The notes: generated by a model from the letters alone, not told the origin. Positions 24,121-36,504 are shown, counted from the stretch's first letter. The stretch is 64,000 bases of DNA from Lytechinus variegatus (GCF_018143015.1 NC_054748.1:12886967-12950966), one strand, 5' to 3'. A program made the numbers and translations.

Positions 24121-26950
24121 GTCTACTTTCTCTCAAACGGATCAAAGAAATGTCTATATTCCAAGTAAGTATCCAGTTTTGGTCTAACACACTCAAGAGT
24201 CACTCCATGTACTTCGCTCTTAAATAGCAAAATAAATATATCTGTACAAGATTTATGTTGTTTTCATGTTGGTCATGTCACAACTATTTATAATTTTTTA
24301 TTGTTTTTAATGAAGAAAATGAATAACGGAGCATCACACCTTATCCCAATGACGTTTCAAATGAAGTAAGTTATTGAGAAACTATTGCCATTCAATCCAA
24401 GACCAGCAGCAGTCCATTCAGATATTCCTTTGCTTCATCCCACATTGATTGAAGGTTACTCCATGTACAACACTTACGGCTGGTGTGGGGATAACCTTTG
24501 ACCTTTATGATGGTGACCAGTCTGAGCAGGTATTTTGAATATCCATGGTAGATCCCTGTGAAATTTATTCAAAAAAAAAAATTAATGGAATCTAGTGACA
24601 AAATGCCTACAGGCCTCAAATGTTTTCATGGCAAGGCCACTACAGCACATACCAATGGAGAAATTATAAAAGGACACAAAACTATTCAAGATGCATGAGA
24701 GGGACATTGAGGCTAATTGGTTTGCCGAGCAAACCTTTTTTTATTTTTCCTTTTAGATTTGACTTTAATCGACCGCATGAGGTCATCGCACTTGCCGAAA
24801 GCTAGAAAACGTGAATGTTTTTCCTAGACGATATGTCAGAATAATCATTAAATTACCCCAAACTGAAGCAGTTAGAATGCTGAACAAGAAGAAAGTTTGC
24901 ATAATTAATACTCATTGTACCTGTATATGTCTTAGAAAGAATGATATTTTGTTTTTAATACTTAATGTAAAAAAAGGGAAATTAGTTTTGCATTTCATAG
25001 AAAGTCCAGGTCAATTTAGCGTAAGGGTGCTTACATGTCAATGAAAGTAAATCAGGCAAATTATGCTACGGAGTATAGTAGCGTAAAGACGTAGAGGGCA
25101 TACGAGATGTACCGGTAAACAAACCGTATTTCGGTGAATGGATGTTAGTTTATTACAGATTCTGAGAATGAAGTTTAGATAAAGAACTCTTATGACCTAT
25201 CAGGAGAAATTGACGTTTAGCTTAAAGTGAGCGAATGAATATATTACAAACATGTTTGCATTAATTCATAAACCATGATGGTGGTGATGTAGCTGTTTTT
25301 TTTTATTCAATTTGTGCAAAGCATGAGGGTGATTTTAGTTGTAGCTTATCAGCTCTCATATTACAGGATTTGATAAAGATAGAACTATTTAGGACTATTG
25401 AGAATGGATTAGATAAGACTTTGAGAGCAAATGATATAAGGCCATACTTTACATAAAATAAGCCCTATTTTACTGCACACAGACTCATGAATAATTATAC
25501 GAGTCATCAGAGGTACTGAATTCTTTTGAAGAATGTTTACATTTGATATTTAGACAAAAGGAACTATTTCTTTTAGGAGAGTTTCTGTACACAAAAAATT
25601 AGTCAATGAAGACTTGATTCAGTTTGAGCAAATTTATTTCCAGATGACAATACAGTATTATGATAAGGTGTTACATATATTCAGTCTAAATACATAAAAT
25701 AGCTGTCATAAAGATCAAGGCATGAATGTTGAACGATAATGAGATTTAGTTAATAGAATCGTAAACAGATTGAGTCAAATAATGTTTTTGACAAACTAAG
25801 TGTATTTTGCAGCATACTTAGGTTTTCATTTCTTTTTCTGATCATGCAGATTGAATAAAATCTACCTATACAATTATCGGTACTTCTAACTTCTGAGCTC
25901 GAAAGTTTCCTTTCTCCGGTGATCCACTAATCAAAAGGACATCTACATTGTAAGGCCATGGACAAAATGCCCTTAGATATTAAACAAGCAATGCGCAAAA
26001 AAGGAGTCTAACTAATTTCTCTTTGGCTTCCCACAGCTCAAACCGAACTTAACATTCACCAGAAGGGGCATATTAGAAAAAGTAGTCCAATTCCAACAAA
26101 TTAGTGACGCAGGTTACCATCATGGAAGCATTTGGTCCATCAGTTTTAAGATTAAGGTGCATCAATATCACTCATTTTACGCATTAGGCGTAGGAAGGTG
26201 TAAAAATTAATAAAATAAAAATATTTGATGTGAATCTTTTATCAAAAAATTAATTTCCTAGGGAAATCCATCTTTATTTACCTGGTTCTCTTATGAAGGC
26301 CTGTTAAAGACTCCAATGATGAAGAAGTATATGACAGATTGAAAAAAGACATCATTGAGTCCTCAAGACTAGGTAAACCTTACCTTACCCCAAATACTGG
26401 AAGAATGCTGAATTAGCAGTCGAGCTTCCAGGTCTATCTTCTAATTTTGTCACCTTCCTTCATGCTTCAATAAATTTAAGGAGGCAGTGGGGCAAGTTGG
26501 TGAAAATTTACTTCTCATATCTAATTAAGAGTAGTGGGAATCATAATGCTTATCTTGCCAGTGTCCGTCTAGCCATATTTTGAAGGTACAGACAGTCACT
26601 GTCAAGACAGTGTCTGCCATTATTATATAAAATCTGACTCTTCTTTTATGATTGACAAGTGACGCAACAAAATTCCTGGGCCGGGCGTCGAGGGTGCATC
26701 TTACAATTGATACAAGTAGGTGTATTAATTCTTTAAGGTTTCAATGATGACATTATGGTAGGATGGGGGGTCGGGGGTCTGGACACTTGAATTGTTGAAG
26801 CCTTATTTTGTCTTTGGATTACAGTATAGGCTTACTAAACTATGAATTAAATAGTTTCAATCATCTTCTGTTTTGTTCTCCATAATATATCCTAACATTT
26901 TGTACCTACTACGGTATCGCCTAAATAAGGAAAAGATTCACCTATTTAAG
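24121..26950. other. Liprin 5' flank, no gene seen
   Basis: Probably 5' UTR and upstream intron of the liprin transcript. TACATGTA density falls off sharply compared with 1-24 kb. Open frames at 24.6-25.0 kb have no recognisable features. No clear TATA box, RNA gene or transposon boundary was found. Confidence 0.4.
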
Positions 26951-27605
26951 CGGATTCTGGGTATACCAACAACATCATGCATCGGACGAAGCAGTATATC
27001 TTCTCACTGACATAATCCCAATTAGCCTGTTGGTCACCCAAGAAGAGCTCCTACTTCTGGGACAGATCTTGTGCACCGACATGGATAGGATAGAACGAAG
27101 GATGCTTCTTCATGGTATCTGTGCCAACACCAAATCCATACAAGAATGGCGTAATGCACTTCAACAACTTAGCCTTCCCCCACTTGATGAACTTGTAAGG
27201 AATCCCCCTAACTACCATCTATGGAAGCAAATGGTTCAGTCGGCAGTGATTCAGGTGTCTGAGGCTAGACAGCATAACGCCCTCACCAAGAAGACATCCT
27301 TGTCCTTATGGACTACATGTAGAACACCTAAACCAAAGGCGAAGGATCTGTACCCTGGGTAAATTTCCAATCCAAGTCTGCAGTCAGCCATCACCATCCG
27401 TGCTCAGATCTCTTACCAAGTCTATCTGCCCCAAGTCCGGCTAGCCAAGATTGGCAAAGCACTTGATGACTGCCGTCGTCTGTGCATGTCAGCCTGCGAG
27501 GATGTGGAACATCTGGTTGCTACCTGTCCAGCCCTAGCACCTGTCCGACAGGACCTTATCCAGCGGGTTAAGGCTAATCCCAACACCAAGCAGTTTGGAC
27601 CATGA
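26951..27605 (+). pseudogene. Non-LTR retrotransposon remnant, end of reverse transcriptase ORF
   Basis: Two adjoining frames give RILGIPTTS and AVYLLTDIIPISLL, then RRMLLHGICANTKSIQEW, which is the usual post-RT region of invertebrate LINE ORF2 proteins. A TAA at 27360-27362 interrupts the frame, which then continues with a zinc-binding tail, CRRLC-MSACEDVEHLVATCP, and stops at 27603-27605. One frameshift near 26990 and the internal stop show that it is dead. The C-x-C-x-H-x-C pattern fits the RT-associated zinc knuckle. The 5' part is missing. Confidence 0.8.
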
Positions 27606-27704
27606 CTTGAATCTACCCCTGCTCTTTTTGTAGAGTCAGTCCTTTTTTTTACCTCCTGGGCGTATTAGCAGCAACACAAAAGCCGAATTACATACGCTTA
27701 TTCT

Positions 27705-28161
27705 TAGACCAAAAGCTTCAGTCTCTGTTATGTTGGTTGTTCAGCTGAACTCCGTTGGCTTCACTCACCAGTCACCAAATACAGAGACCGAAGTTCTAGC
27801 GCGATCTGTACAGGGGACTCAATGGCCATATGTTTATGTACTTAAGATAGGATAAAACGGGGAAGTGAATTTGCGCGACAGCCGAGGTAAGTCACTGTTT
27901 TTGTTCCTTTTAATTTGATTTTTCTCCGTTTTTTTGTAATTAATGCCAAGAGGGAATATTGATTTGCATTTTGGTCACGTTAATTTTCAAAATTTTTATT
28001 CATTAAAGACAAAAATTGAAGAGCCCTGAAGGGGGGATTTGGCATTGCAAGACCCCTAATGGTGGCTGCACGATAGCGAGCTGTCTGTGTACGAGGAGAA
28101 ATTTTTTTCAAAAATGTTTAAAATTCCTCGAAACAGACGGCTGCCAGCTGTCTAGCTTTTT
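27705..28161 (+). mobile_element. Dispersed repeat sharing the satellite module, copy 1
   Basis: It starts AGACCAAAAGCTTCAGTCTC, has a short internal inverted pair (CTTCAGTCTCTGT with ACAGAGACCGAAG), and runs through GACAAAAATTGAAGAGCCCTG to CAGACGGCTGCCAGCTGTC. A second copy is at 60757-61811. The segment CACGATAGCGAGC at about 28070 is the intact equivalent of the site where a foldback element has inserted in copy 2. The first ~90 bp match the 209-bp satellite of 10.6-11.7 kb. Confidence 0.75.
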
Positions 28162-28499
28162 CTTTACTTCTTACGCAACCTCCACACAACTCGTCAAAAC
28201 TTACTCAGTACTTCATGATTGCAACTTAAGAGCCTTAAATGAATTGCGGCCGTTCCAACAGCGCCGTTGATCTCCGACCTTAGCGGAGGAAGAACACAGG
28301 CACAGCCACAGGAGAGAGAGGGTGCTAAAATAAAAATTGATGAAACTGTATTTTTTTCAAAATTACTTTCTTAGACTTAATTTGATCATCTGGACACACA
28401 ACTGGGTATACAGTCTACTGTCTCTCAATCACTGCAGCGAAGGCAAGCAGGCAGCCTCAGCTCAATGAATGACTGACGAAGGGGAAGCTCTCCCAGACA

Positions 28500-28615
28500 A
28501 AATAGACACCTGTGCAGTGGCAGTGCCAGCGCCAGTACCACTGACCGGCGCTGGCACTGCACTGTCCCGGCACTGGCACTGGCTACCACAGTGCAGTGCC
28601 AGCGCGAAGTGTCAT
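28500..28615. repeat. GC-rich hairpin sequence
   Basis: CAGTGCCAGCGCC and its exact complement GGCGCTGGCACTG lie 13 bp apart. Further GGCACTGGC and GTGCAGTGCCAGCGC copies follow. The segment stands out from its AT-rich surroundings. It could form a stable stem-loop on either strand; no pre-miRNA or other RNA claim is made. Confidence 0.6.
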
Positions 28616-28749
28616 GCCTGGGTAGCGGCTCAGACTAAAGTAAAATATTGATTCTCAAACAAAAATAAGGCATGAAATAGGGTCTAACTAGTATTATAGG
28701 TGTTACCCACATGAAACGAATCGAGATAGTACTCATTAAACATACTTAC

Positions 28750-28830
28750 AGGCTCAGAAGTCTTAGTTCCATATCCAGATTCCGGAATGTAGTCGTCGCG
28801 CATAAGCCCTAGCCTAGGATCTGTGTACAT
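28750..28830 (-). CDS. Candidate upstream coding exon (possible alternative liprin start)
   Basis: A 27-codon stretch beginning ATG at 28830 reads MYTDPRLGLMRDDYIPESG and YGTKTSEP, then meets a consensus donor, GTAAGTATG. The composition is protein-like, and the frame ends in phase 0, the same phase as the liprin exon at 23884. It therefore could splice to liprin exon 2 and give an alternative N-terminus. It cannot splice in frame to the 23884 exon through the AG sites immediately upstream of that exon, since those read into a stop. The frame also stays open upstream to an ATG at 28911, giving a hydrophobic lead. Alternatives: a 5' UTR exon whose frame is coincidental, or the start of an unrelated gene. 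I do not recognise the peptide. Confidence 0.4.
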
Positions 28831-29379
28831 TTCCAATGAACATCCAATTCCAACATAACATACAGTATACAGTTTCAATGAGAATACCCATAATCCCCTA
28901 CGATGACCCACCCAACAGAGGTCGCAATAAACGCCGTGCAGCGCAGCAGGCTACACTGGAAAAACTACGGTAATTTAAAAGTCTCTCTTTTTAGTTCCCA
29001 TTCCTTGCAGCTTCTAGATTCAAGTTTAGAAAATATTTATTATCAGTATGAAAATTTAATTGGAAAAGCTGTTGTATATTATTGTACGAAACGGGATACC
29101 CAAAATGTATGGACTGAATTCTGTATTCATTTTAAAATTGAGAGAACAAGACATTAAGCCTAATCGGGAAAGTTTCTATACGGTTTTTTTCTTTCTTTTT
29201 TATATAAAATGTAACAGAACAGTAAAAAATTAACATATTTCATATTTTTTACTTTCATTTCCTTTCCTTTTCTAATTCTTTTTAGGCCTATAATATTTTT
29301 TTCAACGTCAATTGCAAAAACCAAATAGATTAATGTATCTGATAAGACGAATATTTTGTTTATTTACGCAGTCCTTACT

Positions 29380-29535
29380 ATACGATAAGATAAGGCTTTG
29401 ATCAGACCAAATTTAGAGTATACACATGTCGTATATATACTTGAAGAAACATATTCATGCATTAGAAAAAGTACAGAGAAGGGCCACTATTTATTGGTAC
29501 CTGAGGCAAAAGAAACTTCTATACGAACAAAGATA

Positions 29536-29612
<77 letters not shown>

Positions 29613-29660
29613 CTTCTAGGAGGAAGAAGAACTGAAACTCCCTACATTGACATATACCGC
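29380..29660 (+). pseudogene. LINE reverse-transcriptase fragment with a (GATT)n insertion
   Basis: ALIRPNLEY (about 29396-29422) and, in another frame, LKKHIHALEKVQRRAT (about 29441-29488) match the conserved end of the RT domain of invertebrate LINEs (consensus LVRPHLEY and KVQRRAT). A GGRRTETP piece follows at about 29620 after the microsatellite. Frame changes show decay. Confidence 0.75.
29534..29613 (+). repeat. (GATT)n microsatellite
   Basis: About 19 tandem GATT units, interrupted once by an extra TTT. It lies inside the decayed LINE fragment. Confidence 0.95.
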
Positions 29661-30700
29661 CGCGCGCGGGGGGAAATAGCGGCAGTCTGCGAGGTTTAAA
29701 ATGGCTTTTGGAAGGAGTTCCGGGGGCTCCGCCCCGGAGCCGGCCAACCTCATAGCACTGCCCGTATAATTCCGCCCGATATGCAATATCATTCTGGCCC
29801 TCTCAAAATTTTCACCTCATTACACCATTAGGCCTACGCCTATTCATACCAATATGAACGGGAAAGTTTGGCTCTTGCCCCGGCCTGCCCCCCCCCCCGG
29901 CGATCGATCGACCTCTGTTACGCCCCTGCTTGAATAACGTCAGTAAAAGTAACAAAGTAACAATGTAAACAAAATAGCTACTCCTATATATTGTCCTTTC
30001 CATTGCTGCTAGCAGTCTTTATTGTATATATCTTTGTACATTTCAGAAATATCAAACATTACAGTGCCTCATGCCTACATACCGAAGCTTAACTAAGACA
30101 TTCTTGCAATTAACTTCCTAAGACAAAAAATATCTCAATCAATGGATATTTCTCTTACAATTCTTCTTATGCAGAACAGAACAATATGCAGTGGCGTAAC
30201 AGACGGACCGGGCTTCACCCCCCCCCCTTCCCCCCCACTCACCCCTTGGCGGATTTGCGGGGAACGTTGTTTAAAAATTGGGAAAAGAGAAAATGATAAA
30301 TTAATTAGAGGCAAAAGGGAAGGAAAAAATGAGAAAGAAACGTAATCATCCTGAAATACTAATCAATGAGAGAGAAAGAGAAAATGTATTAGGGGTGGCC
30401 AAATGGAATGGGCCGGCCGAATTTATGACAAGAAAGAGGCAAAAAGAAATGGGAAATGAAGGTAAAATTTCATTTCCACCAAAGGTTAACTTTGCGATCA
30501 AGAACAAAAAGAAAAGGAGAAAAGAAAGGGGAAAGGCGGAGTGAAATATAGGCCCATAGATGTTATTCTTATTAACAAATTATGGTTCTTATGAAAAGGT
30601 ATAAACAAATGTCTCTTCCTCGCTCGGGACTTTTATGAAGAAAATTTGGACACACTCGCCATGTTTTTTTAGGAATAAAATACTCACAATGGTTTGTTTT
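29660..30700. other. GC-rich transposon debris
   Basis: Contains GGGGGCTCCGCCCCGGAGCC palindromic DNA at about 29718, poly-C at 29888, and hAT-like end motifs: CTGTTACGCCCCTG at about 29917 and CAGTGGCGTAACAGACGG at 30190, the latter followed by poly-C. The elements were not paired into a complete unit. Open frames at 30.1-30.5 kb are lysine/arginine-rich by base composition and not considered genes. Confidence 0.5.
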
Positions 30701-30998
30701 AAAATTTAAGTAAAGCTTTCGATTTGCTCGCTCACTCTATTTTGTTTGTTAAGTTATGGTCAACTTTAGAGAACATTACAGACTGTCGAAAAAAAAATCA
30801 AAGACAAAACATTTTATGAAGGTGCCAACATATAGGGGGTCGGAGATACCTATTTTTTAAATTGCCCTAAATGTTATTAGCAGATCGAAACAATCGGCCA
30901 TTGTAAATAATACCAAGTCTGAATTAAACAGATGTGAAGTGCCCCAGAGATATATTCTGGGACTACTTCTTTTTCTTAAAATGAATATTATACAAGTT

Positions 30999-31101
30999 GC
31001 AGTTTATTCCTAGTACTGACGACATTATTGTTTTCATGAGCAATGATCAATACAATGTATTGATCATTGCTCATGAAAGCACTAGTGTCGTCAGTATTAG
31101 T
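30999..31101. repeat. Inverted duplication over the LINE catalytic box
   Basis: TTCATGAGCAATGATCAATA-CA and its complement are separated by a single base, with a second paired block, CTAGTACTGACGACA with TGTCGTCAGTATTAG, outside it. The DNA that encodes the TDD motif is thus repeated in reverse orientation right next to itself, giving a cruciform-capable palindrome of about 90 bp. Confidence 0.85.
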
Positions 31102-31535
31102 TATAATTACACAAAAAATAATGATAACGATATGAATATAAACATGAATAACAAATTATAGAAGTGGTACAATCTTAAAAATTCGTTGGTGCTTTTAGTG
31201 ATTCGAAATCAAATTGGCATGAACCTGCAAATGGAGTCTGTAAAAAGGTTTGAAAATGTTTTAGTGTTTAATATAAATTAAGATTTTTTTTCGAAACATT
31301 CTATTCATGATATATAATGCTATAAATTTTATCCCCAGACTTTAGTCATTGCAATGTTGGTTCGGCTTCTTCCACCAATTACTCAATATGCAATATTGCA
31401 ATGGATGTAGAGGAGCTCCGACTCACTGGCAAACAAAACAAAATTTGTACCCCTTCTTCTGCTTTCAACAGCTGATTTTCAAACCTTAGTTCCACCTCCC
31501 CAAGATGTGCACTCCGATACCACGTTAGTTCCACC

Positions 31536-32959
31536 CAGTGGCGTACCGTGGGTCACGACATGGGGGGGGGGGGTGGGCACCAGTAAAAAACACTTAGTGA
31601 GCGCGCTCGGTTGCCAGGAATACTGACCTAACATGCCTAATAGAGACATTTTAAGGACACTGCCAATAAACGGAATGTAAATGTATCTCATCGATCAAAT
31701 AATGTGAGCGCGAAGAGCGAGCTGAAAATCTTTGATATTCAGACCTAAAAGGGGACATTTTAAGGACTATATTTTAGGAATCAATAAAGAGTATACATAT
31801 TTCACCATAGTCATTTAATATGAGTGCCAAGCGCTTGCTGATTTTGTTAGAATTACATCTAAGCACACTTGTAGTCTAAGCACTTGTCGTCATTGTAATC
31901 ATGATTAACATGCGCATCTCACTAATCAAATATTGTGAGCACGAGCTGAAAATTTAGGAAATTCAGACCTGAAGAGGGGCATTTTATGACTTGTTTGTAG
32001 GAATTCACAAATACCATACATACGTATTTCTTTAATCAAATGATGCGAGCGCGATGCGCGAGCTGAAATTTTTGTATTTATTGACTCCAAACAAGGGACA
32101 TTTTAAGAACTATTTTCAAGGAATCTGAGTATACATGTCTCACCATAGTCGTCTAAGTCATGAACATTTTTTGTAGTCATTGAAATCGTGATTATCACAC
32201 CCATCTCACTAATCAAATATTGCGAGCGCGAAGCGCGAGCTGAAAATTTAAGAAATTCAGACCTGAATAGGGGCATTCCAATGCTTGTATGTAGGAATTC
32301 ACCAAGACCATACGTATTTCACTAACCAAATGATGCGAGCGCGAAGCGCGAGCTGAAAATTTGGTATATTCAGGTCAGTAAAAGGGTCATTTTAAGGACA
32401 GATTTGTTAGGAATTCATGAAGAGCAGACATATCTCACCAGTCCACTAATGTCAACGTAAGCACGGACAGGAACTGTTTTATGTTAAGACCTTAAATTTG
32501 GACAATCATTATAATTAGTCATGAAAAAGAAGCATTATACCACTACATAAAACAATAATAAAGTGCGAGGAAATATATTTGGTGTATATTGATTTGATTG
32601 GGACGCCATGTCTCTCAAATATATTTGAAAACTATAGTGTTCCGAAAAAAAATATTTGATCTATTATATCTAGTTAAACAGACAATGCGAGCACCAGGAA
32701 CAATAAAGACATAGGCCCTGAGCAATTTAATTTTCATGTTATGAAAAAATTGTTTCTTATGTAATATACAGTAACATAACAATTATAATAAAATAATTAT
32801 GATATAACATTATATAGAACAATAATCTATTCTTTCCCATTACGTTTCTTTTCCTTTCTCCCTCTTTTTCTCCTTTCCCCCGTTTTTTTTTGACCGGCCG
32901 ATTGGGGCGGGGGGGGGGGGGGGCACGTGCCCCATGCCCCCCCCGTTGTTACGCCACTA
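31536..32959. mobile_element. hAT-like element with 8-bp target duplication
   Basis: The left end CAGTGGCGTACCG and right end TACGCCACTA are inverted (one terminal mismatch). Both flanks read GTTCCACC (31528-31535 and 32960-32967), an 8-bp duplication as expected for hAT elements. The interior holds four diverged units with GCGAGCGCGAAGCGCGAGC followed by TGAAAATTT, and poly-G / poly-C tracts near both ends. No transposase. It is inserted in the LINE remnant. Confidence 0.82.
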
Positions 32960-33245
32960 GTTCCACCTTCCGATCCCCAAGACCTTCATGATCAAACCAT
33001 CATACGCTCTTATACAGATTTGTAAGGCTTCCGTATCATCGTATTATTTAATTGAAATATGCTGGTTTTTTCATGATGTTCTTGTATATTACTTAGTTTT
33101 AATTGTTTGTATATTGGTGGCGGCATCTCATAAGACTCCAATATTCCCTGGATCTTCCAGCCTTCCTTCACATTTTATTAGATATGTCTTTATTCTTTTT
33201 TAAGTTGTAAATGTTTTTAATTTTGAATAAAATTGAAATGAATTG

Positions 33246-33770
33246 AAATTGCCCCTTTTCGTGAAAACACATGCCCTCGTACACGTCTAACATAAATCGG
33301 GGCCTGATGGGTGTTATCCACATCCATGTGGATAACACCCATCATGAAAAATATTTTCAAGTATTTATATATTTTTTGCACAGTCGCTACGCTTTCTCGC
33401 ATAATATTAGAGACATATCTGCTTGGCCAGATCAGTATATAGTCTCCCACCTACACATAATTGTAATAGGCCATTTCCATAACATTGTATCGAATAAACA
33501 CGTCGTCGAAAATTTCTCAAGCCCCGCGAAGCATGGTGAACATGACGTCCAGCTTAAGGGGCCGTCATTCCCGTACCCGCGTCCCGTGATATGATGGCGC
33601 CTTCAGCGTCATTTACTTTTCCGTTTAAGAAAACAGTTAGGAAATTGTGGGCATACATGTCAGTATGCCTTATCTAACATTTAGCGAAGCGAGCTCTACC
33701 GATGGAGAAGGGGTGTTTTATTATTATTATATTTGTAAAAACAAACACATGCGAGTATTCCGAAGGGGGT
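33246..33770. other. Intergenic stretch with one perfect palindrome
   Basis: At 33305-33344 TGATGGGTGTTATCCACAT is followed, after CC, by its exact reverse complement, giving 19-bp arms. The rest shows no gene; overlapping open frames on both strands arise partly from this symmetry. Confidence 0.7.
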
Positions 33771-33904
33771 GGGCCTTCGGGGCCAGGACCCCCCGGGTAT
33801 GCGAAAAGGGGCGCCAAAAAGAGGAAGAAAGGAGAGAGAGAAAAAAGAAAGAAAAAGGCGTAGAAAAAAGGAGGAAAAAACAAGAAAAAAGGGGAAAGAT
33901 AGAA

Positions 33905-34105
33905 GGGGGAAGAATTGATGTTCAACCTAGGGGGCGCCGAATTGGTGTTCGACATAGGGGCGCCGAATTAATGTTCTACATAGAGGGGGGGGGGGGGTGG
34001 GCGCCGAATTGATGTTCAACCAAGGAGGCGCCGAATTGATGTTCGACATAAGGGTGCCGAATTGATGCTCGATATAGGGGCGCCAAGTTGATGTTTGCCC
34101 TGGGG
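33905..34105 (+). repeat. Degenerate minisatellite (GGCGCCGAATTGATGTTC)
   Basis: Six or so units of 25-35 bp share GGCGCCGAATTGATGTTC followed by GACATAGG or variants. They are interspersed with poly-G. The overlapping open frames are repeat translations. Confidence 0.75.
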
Positions 34106-35429
34106 CGCACTAGCGTACCTAAAGGGGGGGGGGCAGACTATCCCCTGACGAGTCACAACTCATGCAGAGGACATATCCCTGCCCCCCTCACGAGTCACAA
34201 CTGATCCAGGGAACGTCCCCCCTTTTCAATAATTTGTAATGGTAAAATGCAAATAAAACCGACGTTTTGAACTAGAAGACTTTTTTTTGCTTGTCAATTT
34301 TTTTTCTACTCCGAAATGTCCATTATTTGCGGTTGAAGACCCCCCCCCCCCTTTTGGGGGGTCTTGTCAAATTTTCTCGCGGACGAAATATCCTCCACAA
34401 AATTTCCCCCCCTGTTGGAAAATCCTGGGAACGCCGCTGCTGGTTCGATAATTTCATGTTAAAACTTAAAGGAGGTGTTGCCAAATTTACATTCGACCTT
34501 TGGGGCTCCAATTTGATGTTTGATCGGGGGCGCCTAAGTCAAGTTTGCTCGCATCAAAACTAATGCTTAGTTTTGATGCCTCTCCTGTTCATGATAACCA
34601 AAAGTGCTTGGAAAGTCCAAATTTTAGGTCAACTTCGGGTCCAGAGATCATAAATTTTCAGCTCGCGCTTCGCACTCGCATTAAATGTTTTGTTAGATAC
34701 TCAGCCTGTTCATGATTACCAAAAATGCTCACTCGAATGTCCAAATTTTAAATCAGAATATGAACAAATTTCATCTCGCGATTCGCATCAATTGTTTAGA
34801 CTCCCCGCTTCCGCGGCCCCTGAATTGTGCTTAGAAGGACAAGTTCTTGCTCTGAATATCAAAAATTTTCACTTCGCGCGCTTCGTGCTCGCATCTGTCA
34901 ATCACAACCGCGTAGCCAGGATTTAATTTTGGAGGGGGCGGTAAGTGCAAGCGAAGCGTGCCAACAGGTGCCAACACTTGAAGAGCGCACGAAGCGCGTT
35001 CTCTATATAATAGGGAATAATGATATAATAATATAATAATAATAATAATAATATAATATAATAGGGAAGAGGGTGCAGGGAGGGGGTAGGTCCCCCTCCC
35101 TCGCGGAGCGCGAAGTTCTGGATATCTCATCAAATTCAAATAAAAAGAAGGCCGTTTTGTAGCGTCTCTAATACCCTTATCAACTCGAATTCAAGAATTG
35201 CTGTGATAAAAAAAAACTTGCTGTAAAAAAAATTATGAGCTTGAAGGTTGAAAATAAGATTGGAGAATTTGAAATAATTCCTCTTACCGCGCGAATCGCG
35301 GAAGCTAAAACGTTTAAAAAAACTGAGAACAGAAGTGGTATAATGCATATCTTGGTCACATCAGATTTTATTTAAGTTTAGTGAACTCAAGTTAACCCAA
35401 GTCACAAAACAGAGTAGAAGACGGGTATA

Positions 35430-36504
35430 CAGGCGCGGATCCAGGAGGGGCCGAGCCGGCCCCGGCCCCCCTATTTTTTGACAACCTGCAGAAAAAAGTG
35501 TACTTTATCTTGATAGAAACTACGAAAAACAAAGAAAAGTAAGAAAGAGGTATTATACCCATGATGTGTAACTTACATCCTCGTAACGGCAGGCCCGACC
35601 CCGAAAGGAAACAAGAGAAAGGTGAGGGGAAAGAATTGGAAAATAGACTTTATATAAGAATTTTCGCTCACGCTTCGCGCTCGCATTGCCTGTGTAATGA
35701 ATCCCATGCAAGAGGATTAAATGACACTTCATATATCAAGTTCTGAAATTAATGTGCACACATTATTTTAGCTTGCACATCAAGCTGTCATTATTTTGTT
35801 TGATTTACACAAATTGTTATATCAAAATTTTCAGCTCGCGCTGCGCGCTCGCATTGTTTGACTTGTGAGATACATATTCTCTTTGGAAATTCTTTCCAAA
35901 ATTTGTCAAAATGCTCCTTTATCATGTCAGTATATAAAACAATTAAGCTCGTGCTTCGCGCTCGCATTTAATGGTTTGAGACACACAGCTTGTTCTTTAT
36001 TTAAATAAAAACGCGCTTAGACTGTTTAGTTTTCAGATCGGAATATCAAAAATTTTGAGCTCGCGCTTCGCACTCTCATTATTTAATTGGTGATACTTGT
36101 ATCCTCTTCATTAATTATTAAAAACAGTTCTAATTGAGTACCTTTTCACGTTACTATAATAAAATTTCGGCTCGCGCTTCGCGCTTGCATTGTTTAGTTG
36201 GATACTTATCTTTGTTCATGATTATAAAAACTGCTCAGAATCTTCAGTTCTAAGGACATAAAATATCAAAGAATTTTAGCTCGCGCTTCGCGCTCGCATT
36301 ATATATTACGACCACATGAGATACATTATCTTGTTTATAACAATAAAAAACTAACATATACTTAAAATTTCAGTCTCTAGTCAGGACTACCCCCTGAAAC
36401 CCCCCCAAAAAAATCAGATTATAGCGGCCAATCAAGAAAAAAAAATGACGAAAATATTTTTCGGCGCCCCCCCCCCCTATTGGCGAAAGCTGGATCCGCC
36501 CCTG
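35430..36504. mobile_element. Nested inverted-repeat element (CAGGCGCGGATCCAG ends)
   Basis: The left end CAGGCGCGGATCCAGG is mirrored by CTGGATCCGCCCCTG. GGTATA flanks both sides (35424-35429 and 36505-36510); it is 7 bp if the adjoining G is counted. The interior carries six or so GCTCGCGCTTCGCGCTCGC units at roughly 110-130-bp spacing. No ORF of transposase type. Confidence 0.7.

Larger units (their letters stand above)
30700..33245 (+). pseudogene. LINE remnant (reverse transcriptase to 3' tail), split by a hAT-like insertion
   Basis: LSKAFD at 30706-30723 is the conserved RT motif that carries a catalytic aspartate. VPQRYILGLLLFL at about 30938 corresponds to the family consensus VPQGSILGPLLF. 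TDDIIVFMSN at about 31016 corresponds to the catalytic [YF]xDD box with the first residue altered. Stops and frameshifts between motifs show decay. Residual C-terminal coding continues to about 31535, breaks for the 31536-32959 insertion, and resumes at 32960 toward a tail AATAAAATTGAAATGAATTG at 33226-33245, a typical LINE 3' end. Confidence 0.75.

Noticed and set aside
33315..33324. DnaA-box-like TTATCCACA
   Set aside because: A bacterial origin motif has no meaning in this eukaryotic context; it is part of a palindrome.
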